Assembly (NCBI GenBank): GCA_013154225.1
Contig: JAADCW010000088.1
Location: 1-6,313 of the forward strand
Source: Chloroflexota bacterium
GTDB lineage: Bacteria > Chloroflexota > Anaerolineae > Anaerolineales > DRMV01
Length of the DNA stretch: 6,313 nt
Direction of reading: 5' to 3'
The notes beneath the pieces are model-generated. The model was not told where the DNA came from, searched no databases, and worked only from the letters and a program-made list of their open reading frames with translations. Positions 6,280-6,313 of the stretch are shown in pieces. A program made the position numbers and the translations under genes. Position 1 is the first letter of the stretch. Every line of letters starts with the position of its first letter.

Positions 6280-6304
6280 TCCCCTCTCCCAAAGGGAGAG
6301 GGGA
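6280..6304. repeat. Strong palindrome, probable REP-like extragenic repeat
   Basis: TCCCCTCTCCC (6280-6290), a 3-nt AAA spacer and GGGAGAGGGGA (6294-6304) form a perfect 11-bp-arm inverted repeat. It is followed by CGGGGGTGA at the window edge. From memory, this C-run/G-run pattern with a GGGGTGA tail is common as a dispersed intergenic repeat in many environmental bacterial genomes. No T-tract follows, so a plain intrinsic terminator is less likely. The element may continue past the window. Confidence 0.6.
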
Positions 6305-6313
6305 CGGGGGTGA

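Larger units (their letters stand above)
6083..6313. other. Non-coding region at the right edge
   Basis: No supported gene is found in these 231 bp. Just after the AIM24 stop there is only a weak CAAAG / CTTTG pair and no clear terminator. The stretch contains an A-run (6156-6161), the CGCCTGG heptamer twice (6165-6171 and 6196-6202), the CCTGTAA / TTACAGG inverted repeat, and the strong palindrome at its end. The density of short repeats suggests a repeat-type intergenic sequence. Confidence 0.6.

Overview
The window looks like ordinary chromosomal sequence from a moderately GC-rich bacterium. The best guess is a Chloroflexota member, probably class Anaerolineae. That guess rests on the style of the proteins: an SH3-type domain on a Thr/Pro-rich stalk, a site-2 protease with an extra N-terminal domain, and a GT87-like membrane glycosyltransferase. 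There is no marker gene, so the taxonomy is inference. I see no phage, plasmid, transposase, CRISPR array, tRNA or rRNA signature.

Left part (1-2321, minus strand): a two-gene unit. A 416-residue M50/site-2 intramembrane metalloprotease is followed after only 15 nt by a GTG-started polytopic membrane protein of the GT87/DUF2029 polyprenol-phosphate-mannose glycosyltransferase type. The second gene runs off the left edge of the window. A plausible promoter and a leader with a perfect 14-bp GC palindrome precede the protease.

Middle (2322-2701): a 380-bp divergent intergenic region holding promoter-like elements for both directions and some small hairpins.

Right part (2702-6082, plus strand): four genes. 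They are a YegS/DgkB-type diacylglycerol/lipid kinase, a CaCA-family Ca2+/H+ antiporter, a membrane-anchored protein with a Thr/Pro-rich stalk and an SH3b-like domain, and an AIM24/TIGR00266 family protein. The first three are spaced by 55 and 21 nt and may be co-transcribed. The AIM24 gene has its own extended -10-like promoter in an 83-bp gap. Nearly all of these proteins act in or at the membrane (proteolysis, glycosylation, lipid phosphorylation, Ca2+ export, envelope binding). That suggests a loose membrane-homeostasis neighbourhood but does not prove a single pathway.

Far right (6083-6313): non-coding, with inverted and direct short repeats, ending in a perfect 11-bp-arm palindrome that resembles a dispersed extragenic repeat. 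I found no convincing new multi-gene system. The most interesting points are the three-fold internal repeat of the AIM24 protein, the unassigned N-terminal domain of the protease, the protease-glycosyltransferase coupling and the repeat-like end of the window.
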